Shown: positions 8,200 to 16,230 of the stretch, piece after piece
Position numbering within the stretch: the stretch's first letter is position 1
How the letters are laid out: each line of letters opens with the position of its first letter
DNA from: Bacteroidales bacterium
Lineage (GTDB): Bacteria > Bacteroidota > Bacteroidia > Bacteroidales > VadinHA17
Direction: 5' to 3'
DNA: 33,676 nucleotides
Assembly: GCA_016928075.1 (NCBI GenBank)
Contig: JAFGLJ010000039.1
Coordinates: 1-33,676, forward strand
Translations under genes and position numbers: made by a program
The notes under the pieces: model-generated
The model's input: the letters and a program-made list of their open reading frames with translations, nothing else
The model's database searches: none
Told to the model about the DNA's origin: nothing

Positions 8200-9924
8200 A
8201 TGGAAAAAAATTGGATCATAAAAGAACAGGGTGATAATGTGGTTGTGAAACAGCTGATGAATAGCCTTGATGTGCCACAGCCGCTTGCAAACCTTATGGT
8301 TCAAAGAGGTATTACAAGTTATGATGAGGCAAATAGTTTTTTCAGACCTGTGCTGGAAAACCTGCACGACCCGTTCCTTATGAAAGATATGAATATTGCC
8401 GTTGACCGTATCTCGTCGGCAATATACAAAAATGAGAAGATACTTATCTATGGTGATTATGATGTAGACGGAACGACATCTGTTGCCCTTATGTATTCTT
8501 TCTTCAGAAATATATACCAGAATATTGACTTCTATATTCCTGACAGGTATACAGAGGGTTACGGTATTTCATGCAAGGGGATTGATTACGCTCATGAGAA
8601 TAACTGTAAACTGATGATCACCCTGGATTGCGGCATAAAAGCAGTTGATAAAATCAAGTATGCCAGTTCTCTGGGCCTGGATGTAATCATATGCGATCAT
8701 CACCTGCCGGGCGACAGGGTGCCTGCCGCAACGGCAGTTCTCGATCCCAAGCAGGAGGGCTGCAATTATCCTTATAAGGACCTTTCGGGCTGCGGGGTGG
8801 GATTTAAACTGATACAGGCTTATTCGAGGGTAAACGGCACCCCGTTTAAAAATTTGATACAATACCTTGACCTTGTTGCGATAAGTATTGCTTCCGATAT
8901 TGTGCCGCTTACCGGGGAGAACAGGATACTTGCACATTTTGGCCTTATACAGTTAAATGAAAATCCAAGGATGGGAATAGCCAAGATCATCAAGGAGTCT
9001 GAAATAAGGAAGAAGATAACCATTGAGGATATTATCTTTAAGATAGGTCCCAGGATTAATGCAGCAGGTCGCATGGAATCAGGCAATAAGGCGGTTGAGC
9101 TTATGGTTTCCGAGGACGGTATGCTCGCCGAAGAGATGAGCAGGGAAATAGACAATTGCAACCGGGACAGAAGGTCTGTAGACAGGAACATAACCACTGA
9201 AGCACTAAGGATGATATCAGCAGATCCGAGACATGTGAATGCCAGGACAACAGTGCTTTATAATCCCCAGTGGCATAAAGGTGTGATTGGCATAGTGGCA
9301 TCCAGGTTGATAGAAACATATTACCGTCCCACGGTTATTCTAACCGAATCAAACGGATTTGCCACAGGTTCGGCACGCTCGGTGGCTGGATACGATCTGT
9401 ACCAGGCTATTGAATCATGCAGTGACCTGCTTGAGAATTTCGGAGGACATATGTACGCCGCAGGATTAACTATGAAGAAAGAAAATGTACCCATCTTCAT
9501 TGAAAGATTTGAAGAAGCGGTTACACAGACAATAACTGAAGAACAGCTGGTGCCCCAGGTTATAATAGATATGGAACTTGACTTTGCTGATATCACAGAG
9601 ACATTCTATAGCATACTCGAACAGTTTCAACCTTACGGTCCTGAAAACCTGGCACCTGTATTTATGACATGGAAAGTTTATGATACAGGAATGGGCAGGG
9701 TAGTTGGATCAAGTGGTGAACACCTTAAGCTTGAGCTTTGCAGAGAATCAACAGGTACCGCAAGTATTCCTGCAATTGCTTTCGGGCAGGGTAATAAGTT
9801 ACCTCTTATCAGAGGCGGACGCCCTGTTGATATATGCTATTCTGTTGAGATGAATGAATTCAAGGGCACCAGGAACCTGCAGCTTAATATACGCGATATC
9901 ATACCTTCCGATATCACAGGCTGA
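8200..9924 (+). CDS. recJ: Single-stranded-DNA-specific exonuclease RecJ
   Basis: It is a 5'-to-3' single-strand DNA exonuclease of recombination and mismatch/base-excision repair (DHH superfamily, Mn2+/Mg2+). Motifs in order are DYDVDGTTS (about residues 86-94), the TLDCG motif near 141, DHH at about 166-168, SGCGVGFKL, DIVPLTGENR, the family-specific GPRINAAGRM near 284, and DHHA1-domain motifs KGVIGIVASRL, ATGSARSV and GGHMYAAGL near 415. The C-terminal part (PYGPENLAPVF) matches the OB-like region. The 574 residues are the usual RecJ length. It overlaps the convergent beta-barrel gene by 11 bp at the 3' ends. Confidence 0.95.
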   Translation: MEKNWIIKEQGDNVVVKQLMNSLDVPQPLANLMVQRGITSYDEANSFFRPVLENLHDPFLMKDMNIAVDRISSAIYKNEKILIYGDYDVDGTTSVALMYSFFRNIYQNIDFYIPDRYTEGYGISCKGIDYAHENNCKLMITLDCGIKAVDKIKYASSLGLDVIICDHHLPGDRVPAATAVLDPKQEGCNYPYKDLSGCGVGFKLIQAYSRVNGTPFKNLIQYLDLVAISIASDIVPLTGENRILAHFGLIQLNENPRMGIAKIIKESEIRKKITIEDIIFKIGPRINAAGRMESGNKAVELMVSEDGMLAEEMSREIDNCNRDRRSVDRNITTEALRMISADPRHVNARTTVLYNPQWHKGVIGIVASRLIETYYRPTVILTESNGFATGSARSVAGYDLYQAIESCSDLLENFGGHMYAAGLTMKKENVPIFIERFEEAVTQTITEEQLVPQVIIDMELDFADITETFYSILEQFQPYGPENLAPVFMTWKVYDTGMGRVVGSSGEHLKLELCRESTGTASIPAIAFGQGNKLPLIRGGRPVDICYSVEMNEFKGTRNLQLNIRDIIPSDITG

Positions 9925-11881
9925 GAACAACCTGAAGTCTGATTTCGTTCAGTCTGCATGAAGATTCCGGTTCACCTTCTATATCTGTGACAGCATATTT
10001 AACACGAAGCGTCATTCTGCCGAAAGCCCTGTATATAATCATTAAATATGATCGTTTCCCCTCTTCATAAAGTGGTTTGATAACCGGATTATAAAGGAGG
10101 TCATCTTCCCAGGTATAAATTCTTGTATCATAGCTGCCTGTTTTGAAAAGAGTTAACCTTCCACGTATCTCCAGGGGTATTTTTCTGAATACGTATCCTG
10201 CCGACTGGTAACAAAGAAAGCCCCTGTCAGTTGAGCCTGTGACCAACACTTTCTCGAAGCGAGTACGTAGTTTTAATTGTTCTGATGCCACAGTCTCCAC
10301 TGAAAGACGAAGGTTGGTCTTCTTTAAATCTGTCCCGGTTTTTATTCCCTGCTGAGGGTTTATCCATTGATCACTTATCCTGTGTTTGACATCTGATATA
10401 ATTGAAATAAAACCTGCCGGCTTCAGACTGAGGCTTAAAAGATAAACTGTTGAATGCGGGAAATTACCCGATATATTGTTAAACCATAGCTCCTTTTGCC
10501 TCAGGAAACCTCCTGATAAAGAAAGAAATGATGTTAATTCAGAAGACAAATTTGCCAGCAGGCTGCTGGCAGGTTTATTGAAAGTACTTACTCCTGAAGC
10601 ATTCCCATGAAATGAATTATAGCCCCTGTTTACCCTCGAGTACATTATATTGCATCTTATCCTGCCCTCAGGATTCAACGAGATACCCTGGAGAAAAGCC
10701 GTTTCAAAATAATTGTCCAGGGCAAATTCCCCGAACAGGTAGGAACTTCTAAACAGGCATGCATAGTCAAATGAAAAAGAAGCATTCACTTTTCCTCTAA
10801 AATCATATATATTCCTTATATCTTCAACAGGCATGACCGGGAGTGAAAACCCAGTATATACAGCATTTATCCCGGTATAAAAATTCTTACTCATCCTGTT
10901 AACATTAAAACCGATGCAGCTTTCCATCACCTGGTTTCTTTTCATTATAGTATTGGGGGTATTATGTACACCGTTATAGTAAAAAGACTTAATATATTTT
11001 GTGCCGGAATTTTCATCATAACCGGTGCTGGCATCAATCATATTCATTGATGCAAATGATATAATGTTAAAACCTTTTGTATTTAATGAGATAGCTACTC
11101 CCCTGAAGAAATCATTTTCGTCAGTTGATGAGTATGGAATTATGTTGCTGCTTCCTTTCATTATCCTTTGCTCTGTAGGTACAGGTGGACGGGAAAAACC
11201 GTTCCATACAGTCAGGCCCTGTCCGAACTGCACTTTATAATCACCGATAATGATTTTATTTAAAAGGCCCTCAGGATAGTAGGTGGTATTTCCGGAAAGG
11301 AAATCTGGCTTATATCCCTGCAGGAGAAGGGGTTCCCCTTTGTCTTTATCCAGTGTTAGAGATGCTTCGAAAGGTCCTGAAAACAACCTCAGTTTTGAAA
11401 GCAGTTTATACTTACTGCCTGTAAAATCAGCTTCTGTTTCTCCATCGTCTGCAAGGATATTTGTCGTAAGCCTGAAATGGTACCTGTTATCCGGTCTGTG
11501 GTTGTTATGGCTATCTTTATAAATAATGAACGGCTGCATAATTTCAGCCAGTTCCCTGTCAAAACCCGGGATATAACTTATTTCCACGACTGATATTATA
11601 TCCCCGTTTTTATTGGTGTAATCAACTATACTGGCAGCCTGGAATATTGTAAGAAAAAAAAGTCTTTTTATCTCTTTGACATCACCCGAATTAATATTAA
11701 CAGGATTTTCTAACAGGTAACTTAACTCTTCAGCAAGATTAATTGCCTGGTAATTTTCATCTGATGATCCTGCAATATCTTCCAGCAGACTGATGATATG
11801 CCCCGGTAAATGATCCTGTGCGTCAAGGCAGGTCAATGAAATTACCAGGGCTGCACATATTAGATGCAACCTTAGTTTCAT
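9914..11881 (-). CDS. Secreted helix-hairpin-helix (ComEA-like) beta-barrel protein
   Basis: The 655 residues begin with a signal peptide (MKLRLHLICAALVISLTCLDAQ). Residues about 60-120 carry a helix-hairpin-helix-like segment: NPVNINSGDVKEIKRLFFLT, then SIVDYTNKNGDIISVVEI and IPGFDRELAEIMQPF. This is the arrangement of ComEA-type repeats. The rest is rich in alternating polar/hydrophobic strands with many aromatics and ends in a hydrophobic strand (LNEIRLQVVLSL), as expected of an outer-membrane beta-barrel. Bacteroidota often carry such proteins, annotated only as helix-hairpin-helix proteins. The start lies 3 bp after the stop of the neighbouring barrel gene, so the two are probably co-transcribed. 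A link to DNA handling at the cell surface is suggested only by the HhH resemblance. Confidence 0.7.
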   Translation of the reverse strand: MKLRLHLICAALVISLTCLDAQDHLPGHIISLLEDIAGSSDENYQAINLAEELSYLLENPVNINSGDVKEIKRLFFLTIFQAASIVDYTNKNGDIISVVEISYIPGFDRELAEIMQPFIIYKDSHNNHRPDNRYHFRLTTNILADDGETEADFTGSKYKLLSKLRLFSGPFEASLTLDKDKGEPLLLQGYKPDFLSGNTTYYPEGLLNKIIIGDYKVQFGQGLTVWNGFSRPPVPTEQRIMKGSSNIIPYSSTDENDFFRGVAISLNTKGFNIISFASMNMIDASTGYDENSGTKYIKSFYYNGVHNTPNTIMKRNQVMESCIGFNVNRMSKNFYTGINAVYTGFSLPVMPVEDIRNIYDFRGKVNASFSFDYACLFRSSYLFGEFALDNYFETAFLQGISLNPEGRIRCNIMYSRVNRGYNSFHGNASGVSTFNKPASSLLANLSSELTSFLSLSGGFLRQKELWFNNISGNFPHSTVYLLSLSLKPAGFISIISDVKHRISDQWINPQQGIKTGTDLKKTNLRLSVETVASEQLKLRTRFEKVLVTGSTDRGFLCYQSAGYVFRKIPLEIRGRLTLFKTGSYDTRIYTWEDDLLYNPVIKPLYEEGKRSYLMIIYRAFGRMTLRVKYAVTDIEGEPESSCRLNEIRLQVVLSL

Positions 11882-11884
11882 TGC

Positions 11885-12715
11885 CTACCTTATGAATATT
11901 ACTACTGAAAGTGAAGGAGTGAGTCCCAGGTTTTCATGCGTAATGAATCCCAGGTTGGCCTGCAAAATACGGCCCGAATATCCTCCCCCGAAGGCATAGC
12001 CAAGCGGATTGCTCATGAACCCTGCCCTTAGGAAAAGGTTGCCAAGGAATTCATATTCACAAGCAACCCTTGCATTTGTATATTGCTGGTCGCTTGTTTC
12101 CATTTCAGCCATAGCCAGGAAAGAGGATGCAAACCTGTATGATGTTCCCAGCCTGAGCACTAGAGGAATGTCACTCTCGTGCAAAGTTGTGGGTACGGGA
12201 TTATACACATGAACCCCAAGTATGAGGTCATCCACGGGTTCAAACTGTATTCCTCCTTCAAATGTAAGGTCGTACCTGTTCCGGTAGTCACCGGCAATGC
12301 GTGTTGAATAGAGGTCGGTCTGTATTCCTGCCGAGATTTTTTCTCCCAGTTTCATCCCGTAGGCGAGACCAATGGTATGCCTGTTAAATTCGGCATAGCC
12401 ATAGTAGGAGTATACCATTCCCAGTGCACCTCTTTGTCCCGAGGGGATTATCATCCCGAAAGTCTTGTTACTTAACTCTGATAATCCGAACCTGTTATCC
12501 TGGTTAAGTCCGACCGACCATTTATTCATTTTGGCCAGCGATGCCTGGTTATGAAAGGAAGCCCAGAAGCCGCTGGTGGCAACTGTGGCATAAGCTAGAC
12601 CCACCTGCCTGGCGCCGGCAGAAAGCCTGTAAGGGTTCTGAGGGTATACAGCAATACTTATCAGGCACAGAGCAGATGTCAGCAGAATCTTTTGCAGCGA
12701 AATTTTCTGACACAT
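11885..12715 (-). CDS. Secreted PorV/PorQ-like outer-membrane beta-barrel protein
   Basis: The 276 residues have a signal peptide (KILLTSALCLISIAVYPQ, about 26 residues) followed by SAGARQVGLAYATVA and WASFHNQASLA, which resemble the N-terminal part of the PorV/PorQ-type FadL-like family in Bacteroidota. Repeated strand pairs such as GALGMVYSYYGYAEFNRHT, LGEKISAGIQTDLYSTR and DDLILGVHVYNPVP continue to a C-terminal strand (LTPSLSVVIFIR). The conserved Pro-Asn-Pro-type N-terminal region is divergent (FHNQASLA). It is the first gene of a two-gene unit with the HhH barrel. Involvement in type IX secretion is possible but not shown. The function is unknown. Confidence 0.6.
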   Translation of the reverse strand: MCQKISLQKILLTSALCLISIAVYPQNPYRLSAGARQVGLAYATVATSGFWASFHNQASLAKMNKWSVGLNQDNRFGLSELSNKTFGMIIPSGQRGALGMVYSYYGYAEFNRHTIGLAYGMKLGEKISAGIQTDLYSTRIAGDYRNRYDLTFEGGIQFEPVDDLILGVHVYNPVPTTLHESDIPLVLRLGTSYRFASSFLAMAEMETSDQQYTNARVACEYEFLGNLFLRAGFMSNPLGYAFGGGYSGRILQANLGFITHENLGLTPSLSVVIFIR

Positions 12716-12757
12716 AACTGAATTTTTAATCCTACTTCAAGTTAGGATAAAAAAAGA

Positions 12758-12785
12758 AAAAAGACAAAAGTAAAAAGACAAAAGT
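12758..12785. repeat. Two 14-bp tandem repeats carrying duplicated -7-like boxes
   Basis: The unit AAAAAGACAAAAGT occurs twice in a row (12758-12771, 12772-12785). Read on the minus strand, each copy with its next base gives TACTTTTG, an exact match to the Bacteroidota TAnnTTTG -7 box. The boxes are at 12765-12772 and 12779-12786, about 50-70 bp upstream of the PorV-like gene start at 12715. No TTTG -33 box at 19 nt was seen for either, so promoter function is tentative. Confidence 0.4.
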
Positions 12786-12808
12786 AGAGACGCGCTACCA
12801 GCGCGTCT
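12776..12808 (-). terminator. Candidate purE terminator (9-bp GC-rich hairpin with U-rich tail)
   Basis: AGACGCGCT (12788-12796) and AGCGCGTCT (12800-12808) form a perfect 9-bp stem with a 3-nt loop. On the minus strand the hairpin is followed by an interrupted T-rich tail (CTACTTTTGTCTTTTT). It lies 70-90 bp after the purE stop. The palindrome may instead be a dispersed intergenic element. Confidence 0.45.
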
Positions 12809-12859
12809 AAGAAAATTTTGCAGCCAGTCTAAAATTTAAACAATTGTAGAGGCTAAGGC

Positions 12860-12877
12860 TCCCCCTTTGAAGGGGGA
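12860..12877. repeat. 8-bp perfect hairpin directly after purE
   Basis: TCCCCCTT and AAGGGGGA pair across a 2-nt centre. The element begins 2 bp beyond the purE stop codon. There is no T-tract on either strand, so it may protect the mRNA end or assist the downstream hairpin rather than terminate by itself. Confidence 0.5.
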
Positions 12878-12879
12878 AC

Positions 12880-13386
12880 CTAGTTCGTTTTATACTCATA
12901 TTTTACCTCAGCCAGATCCTTGTTGGCCTTGACGATCTTGGTCTTGAGCTCGTCCTTGAACTTGCCGAGCATGCTCTTTACATCCTTGTCGCTGCCGGCT
13001 ATGATCTGTGCGGCAAGGATACCTGCATTCTGTGCTGCATTGATACCTACCGTGGCAACGGGTATGCCGGGAGGCATCTGCACTATGGCCAGCAATGAAT
13101 CCAGTCCCTCGAGCGATGCCTTAATGGGCACACCTATAACAGGCAGTGTGGTCATGGCGGCAATAACACCGGGCAGGTGTGCTGCCATGCCGGCGGCTGC
13201 AATTATCACTTCTATGCCCCTGCCTGCTGCATCCCTGGCGAACCTCTCAACCTCTTCAGGTGTGCGGTGAGCAGATAATGCATTAATCTCAAAAGGTATC
13301 TTGAAATCATTAAGTATTGCTGCTGCTTTCTCCATCACCGGCAGGTCAGATGTGCTGCCCATGATAATACTTACTCTTGGCTTCAT
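12880..13386 (-). CDS. purE: N5-carboxyaminoimidazole ribonucleotide mutase PurE (class I)
   Basis: It rearranges N5-CAIR to CAIR in de novo purine synthesis. The phosphate-binding MGSTSDLPVME near residue 9, the active-site His in LSAHRTPEEV near 40, AAAGMAAHLPGVIAAMTTLP, VIGVPIKA and MPPGIPVATVGI are all typical of class I PurE. The 168 residues are the usual length. The gene stands alone: divergent from hpt (89 bp apart) and followed by intergenic hairpins. No purK lies nearby in the window. Confidence 0.96.
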   Translation of the reverse strand: MKPRVSIIMGSTSDLPVMEKAAAILNDFKIPFEINALSAHRTPEEVERFARDAAGRGIEVIIAAAGMAAHLPGVIAAMTTLPVIGVPIKASLEGLDSLLAIVQMPPGIPVATVGINAAQNAGILAAQIIAGSDKDVKSMLGKFKDELKTKIVKANKDLAEVKYEYKTN

Positions 13387-13412
13387 GTTCTGCAGTTTTA
13401 TTTTATTTGAAA

Positions 13413-13420
13413 CAAAAATA
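13413..13420 (-). promoter_or_regulatory. Bacteroidota -7 box of purE
   Basis: On the minus strand the sequence is TATTTTTG, an exact TAnnTTTG match, with its end 26 bp before the purE ATG. No clear -33 TTTG is present. On the plus strand an AT-rich region (13426-13442, TATATTTT-like) may serve hpt, but I could not choose a specific box. Confidence 0.4.
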
Positions 13421-13475
13421 AGGCATATATTTTATATTTTCGCATCTATACATAAATTCATCATCAGTCCTGCGC

Positions 13476-14012
13476 ATGAATAAAATAAAAATCAGGGACA
13501 GGATCTTTGAAAAATTCCTGGGAGAAGAAGAGATTCTGAGAAAGGTAAGGGAAATTGCCCGGAAAATAGAGGATGAAAACAGGGGGAAAGATATTATTTT
13601 CCTCAGCATCTTAAATGGTGCTTATGTTTTTACTGCTGACCTGCTGAGGAACATTAACCTGAATGTGAAAGTATCATTCATGAAAATGTCCTCCTATTCA
13701 GGCGATAAATCAACCGGTGAAATACGAAGACTTATAGGCCTGAATGAAGACCTGCGAAACCTCACAGTAATTGTTCTTGAAGACATTATTGATACCGGCC
13801 TGACCCTTGAGGGTGTAATAGATGATATCAAGGCCAGGGGAGCTACAGATATCAAGGTAGCTGCACTGCTACTTAAGCCTGATGCTTATAAAGGTTCTCG
13901 CAGGATCGATTACCTGGGTTTTGAAATACCAAGTGATTTTGTCATTGGCTATGGCCTTGACTGGGATGGTTTCGGGCGAAACCTCAGATCGGTTTACAGG
14001 ATTGTTAAATAG
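13476..14012 (+). CDS. hpt: Hypoxanthine phosphoribosyltransferase
   Basis: It salvages hypoxanthine (and usually guanine) with PRPP to IMP/GMP. The PRPP-binding motif VIVLEDIIDTGLTL lies at about residues 98-111, with flexible-loop residues MKMSSYSGDKSTGEI near 68-83 and the C-terminal YLGFEIPSDFVIGYGLDWDG block. The 178 residues fit the family. It opens a seven-gene plus-strand run; adk starts 30 bp downstream. Confidence 0.94.
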   Translation: MNKIKIRDRIFEKFLGEEEILRKVREIARKIEDENRGKDIIFLSILNGAYVFTADLLRNINLNVKVSFMKMSSYSGDKSTGEIRRLIGLNEDLRNLTVIVLEDIIDTGLTLEGVIDDIKARGATDIKVAALLLKPDAYKGSRRIDYLGFEIPSDFVIGYGLDWDGFGRNLRSVYRIVK

Positions 14013-14042
14013 AATAGTAATAAGTAATTTAAATTAATACGA

Positions 14043-14618
14043 ATGACTAATTTTTTAATTTTCGGACCTCCGGGATCGGGCAAGGGAACTCAGTCAGTAA
14101 AGCTGGCATCAGAATTCAATCTCATACACCTTTCAACGGGTGACATGCTCAGGGAAGAAGTAGCTGCAAAGACTGAACTGGGAAAGAAAGTTGAAGGTAT
14201 AATGCAGCGAGGTGAGCTTGTCCCCGATGAGGTGGTAATCCAGATGATTGCTGAAAGAATTGATTCAAATCCTGATGCAAATGGCTTTATTTTCGATGGC
14301 TTCCCCCGTACTGTTGACCAGGCCAGGGCACTGGATGAAACACTTACCGAAAAAAATACATCAATATTAAAAATGCTGATGCTGGAGGTAGAACATGAAG
14401 AATTAGTCAGGAGATTGCTATTGAGGGCAGAAGTTTCAGACAGGCCTGATGACAGAGATGTAAATATTATTGAAAACAGGATTAAAGTATACAGGGAGAA
14501 GACAGAGCCGGTAATAGAATACTACAGAAAGGATGGCAAATACCTTACAGTAAATGGAATGGGTGATATAGAGGAAATTTTCAATCGGCTGAAAGAGACG
14601 ATAGCAGCTTATATTTAA
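14043..14618 (+). CDS. adk: Adenylate kinase (short, zinc-free lid)
   Basis: It catalyses ATP + AMP = 2 ADP. The P-loop [11 protein letters not shown] is at about residues 8-18, followed by [22 protein letters not shown] (about 83-93) and [10 protein letters not shown] in the lid. The lid is short and has no zinc cysteines, matching the 191-residue short form found in many Bacteroidota. obg begins one base after the stop codon, so translation is probably coupled. Confidence 0.96.
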   Translation: MTNFLIFGPPGSGKGTQSVKLASEFNLIHLSTGDMLREEVAAKTELGKKVEGIMQRGELVPDEVVIQMIAERIDSNPDANGFIFDGFPRTVDQARALDETLTEKNTSILKMLMLEVEHEELVRRLLLRAEVSDRPDDRDVNIIENRIKVYREKTEPVIEYYRKDGKYLTVNGMGDIEEIFNRLKETIAAYI

Positions 14619-14619
14619 T

Positions 14620-15612
14620 ATGTCAGAGAGTAATTTTGTTGACTATGTAAAGATTTTCTGCCGCTCCGGTAAGGGAGGAAGCGGTTCTGCACACCTGCGC
14701 AGGGAAAAATATGTTCCCAAAGGCGGACCTGACGGAGGTGATGGAGGAAGGGGAGGACATGTCATTCTCAGGGGTAATAACCAATTATGGACACTTATTC
14801 ACCTGAAATACCGTAAGCATGTATTTGCAGGGGATGGGATGCCCGGATCATCATCAATGAAAACAGGCGCCGAAGGGAAAAATGTATACCTTGAAGTGCC
14901 ACTGGGTACCGTGGCAAGAAATGCCGAAACAGGAGAACAATTACTTGAGATAACCGACAATGGAGAAGAAAAAATACTGCTCAGAGGAGGAAGGGGAGGA
15001 CTGGGCAATGTTCATTTTAAATCACCCGTAAACCAGACACCAAGGTATGCACAGCCTGGGGAACCGGAGAAGGAAGATTGGTTTATACTCGAACTCAAGG
15101 TGCTTGCCGATGTAGGACTTGTGGGTTTCCCTAATGCCGGAAAATCAACCCTCCTGAGTGTGGTGTCGGCAGCAAAACCCAAGATCGCAGATTATCCTTT
15201 CACCACACTTGTGCCTAACCTGGGTATTGTGGCTTATCGTGATCATAAATCCTTTATTATGGCCGATATCCCGGGTATAATAGAGGGAGCACATGAAGGC
15301 AGAGGACTGGGAGACAGGTTCCTGAGGCATATAGAAAGAAATTCTGTGCTGCTTTTCCTTGTTCCTGCCGACAGCAGGGATATAATGAATGAATACAGGG
15401 TGCTGCTTAATGAACTGGGGAAATACAGCCCGGAACTGCTGGATAAAAAAAGAGTACTGGCAATATCAAAATCAGACTTGCTGGATGATGAACTGATGGA
15501 TGAATTGCGACGTGAGATAGATGTAACACCTTATATTCTTATTTCTTCTTTTTCAGGTCTGGGAATTGAAAAGCTGAAGGATATTTTATGGGATGCACTT
15601 AACGAACGATAA
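14620..15612 (+). CDS. obg: Obg family GTPase ObgE/CgtA
   Basis: It is a ribosome-associated GTPase involved in 50S assembly and stringent-response control. The N-terminal glycine-rich Obg fold ([20 protein letters not shown], then [11 protein letters not shown]) spans about residues 1-157. The G domain follows, with G1 [10 protein letters not shown] near 168, the G2 TT pair in [10 protein letters not shown]3 [16 protein letters not shown], and G4 ISKSD in place of the usual NKxD. G5 resembles [11 protein letters not shown]. The SKSD/TKSD variant also occurs, as far as I recall, in other Bacteroidota Obg proteins. At 330 residues it lacks a long C-terminal OCT domain. Confidence 0.95.
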   Translation: MSESNFVDYVKIFCRSGKGGSGSAHLRREKYVPKGGPDGGDGGRGGHVILRGNNQLWTLIHLKYRKHVFAGDGMPGSSSMKTGAEGKNVYLEVPLGTVARNAETGEQLLEITDNGEEKILLRGGRGGLGNVHFKSPVNQTPRYAQPGEPEKEDWFILELKVLADVGLVGFPNAGKSTLLSVVSAAKPKIADYPFTTLVPNLGIVAYRDHKSFIMADIPGIIEGAHEGRGLGDRFLRHIERNSVLLFLVPADSRDIMNEYRVLLNELGKYSPELLDKKRVLAISKSDLLDDELMDELRREIDVTPYILISSFSGLGIEKLKDILWDALNER

Positions 15613-15624
15613 ACAAATATATTT

Positions 15625-16230
15625 ATGATGGAACAACTTGACCAGAACCTCTTCCTGTTTCTAAATTCCATCAACTCACCATGGTGGGATAAGTTCATGG
15701 CACTGGTGAGTGCCATACTTATCTGGGTTCCGTTATATGTTTTTGTTCTTGTTCTGCTGGCAATAAAATACAAACGGACAATACTTATAATTATCCCTGT
15801 TGTAATACTGGCGATAACTGCTTCAGACCAGCTGTCGGTCCATGCCTTTAAAGAAGTGTTTCATCGCCTGAGACCCTGTCACGAACCTGCAATGGCCGGG
15901 CTGGTTCACACTGTAAATGATAAATGCGGTGGATTGTATGGCTTTGTATCTTCACATGCCTCCAATTCATTTACATTCGCAGTGCTGAGTCTGGGACTGG
16001 TAAGAAAAAAATGGTATACGATATTCATATTATTCTGGGCTGCACTTGTAGCTTACAGCAGGGTATACCTGGGAGTTCATTATCCCGGGGATATAATCGG
16101 GGGAGCAATACTTGGACTGTTGGTAGGATATGCTTTCCTGATGCTGTTCCGTCTTTTCGATGAAAAGATGGTATATAATTCAAACTTCTTCAGGCCTGAA
16201 AGGGAGAAAGATGTTAATAATAGACAATAA
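15625..16230 (+). CDS. PAP2-family membrane phosphatase
   Basis: The 201 residues contain five or so predicted membrane helices and the three PAP2 motifs: KEVFHRLRP (K-x6-RP) near 77-85, SSHASNSF near 109-116, and SRVYLGVHYPGDIIGG near 145-160. Family knowledge: such enzymes dephosphorylate lipid phosphates, for example undecaprenyl diphosphate, phosphatidylglycerophosphate or lipid A. The substrate cannot be read from the sequence. Starts at 15625 and 15628 (two adjacent ATGs) are equivalent. Its 3' end overlaps lplA by 20 bp, and plsC lies one gene further, so a role in membrane lipid or envelope recycling is plausible. Confidence 0.85.
   Translation: MMEQLDQNLFLFLNSINSPWWDKFMALVSAILIWVPLYVFVLVLLAIKYKRTILIIIPVVILAITASDQLSVHAFKEVFHRLRPCHEPAMAGLVHTVNDKCGGLYGFVSSHASNSFTFAVLSLGLVRKKWYTIFILFWAALVAYSRVYLGVHYPGDIIGGAILGLLVGYAFLMLFRLFDEKMVYNSNFFRPEREKDVNNRQ

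Noticed and set aside
12920..13270. Open frame on the plus strand opposite purE
   Set aside because: It is low-complexity Ala/Ser/Pro-rich sequence mirroring a clear purE gene, with no start signal.
13426..13442. Specific hpt promoter box
   Set aside because: Several overlapping TATATTTT-like options exist, none with the exact consensus and a -33 box at 19 nt spacing.
16160..16210. Upstream start for lplA at 16160
   Set aside because: The 17 added residues overlap PAP2 coding sequence and precede the normal family start MLIIDNN.
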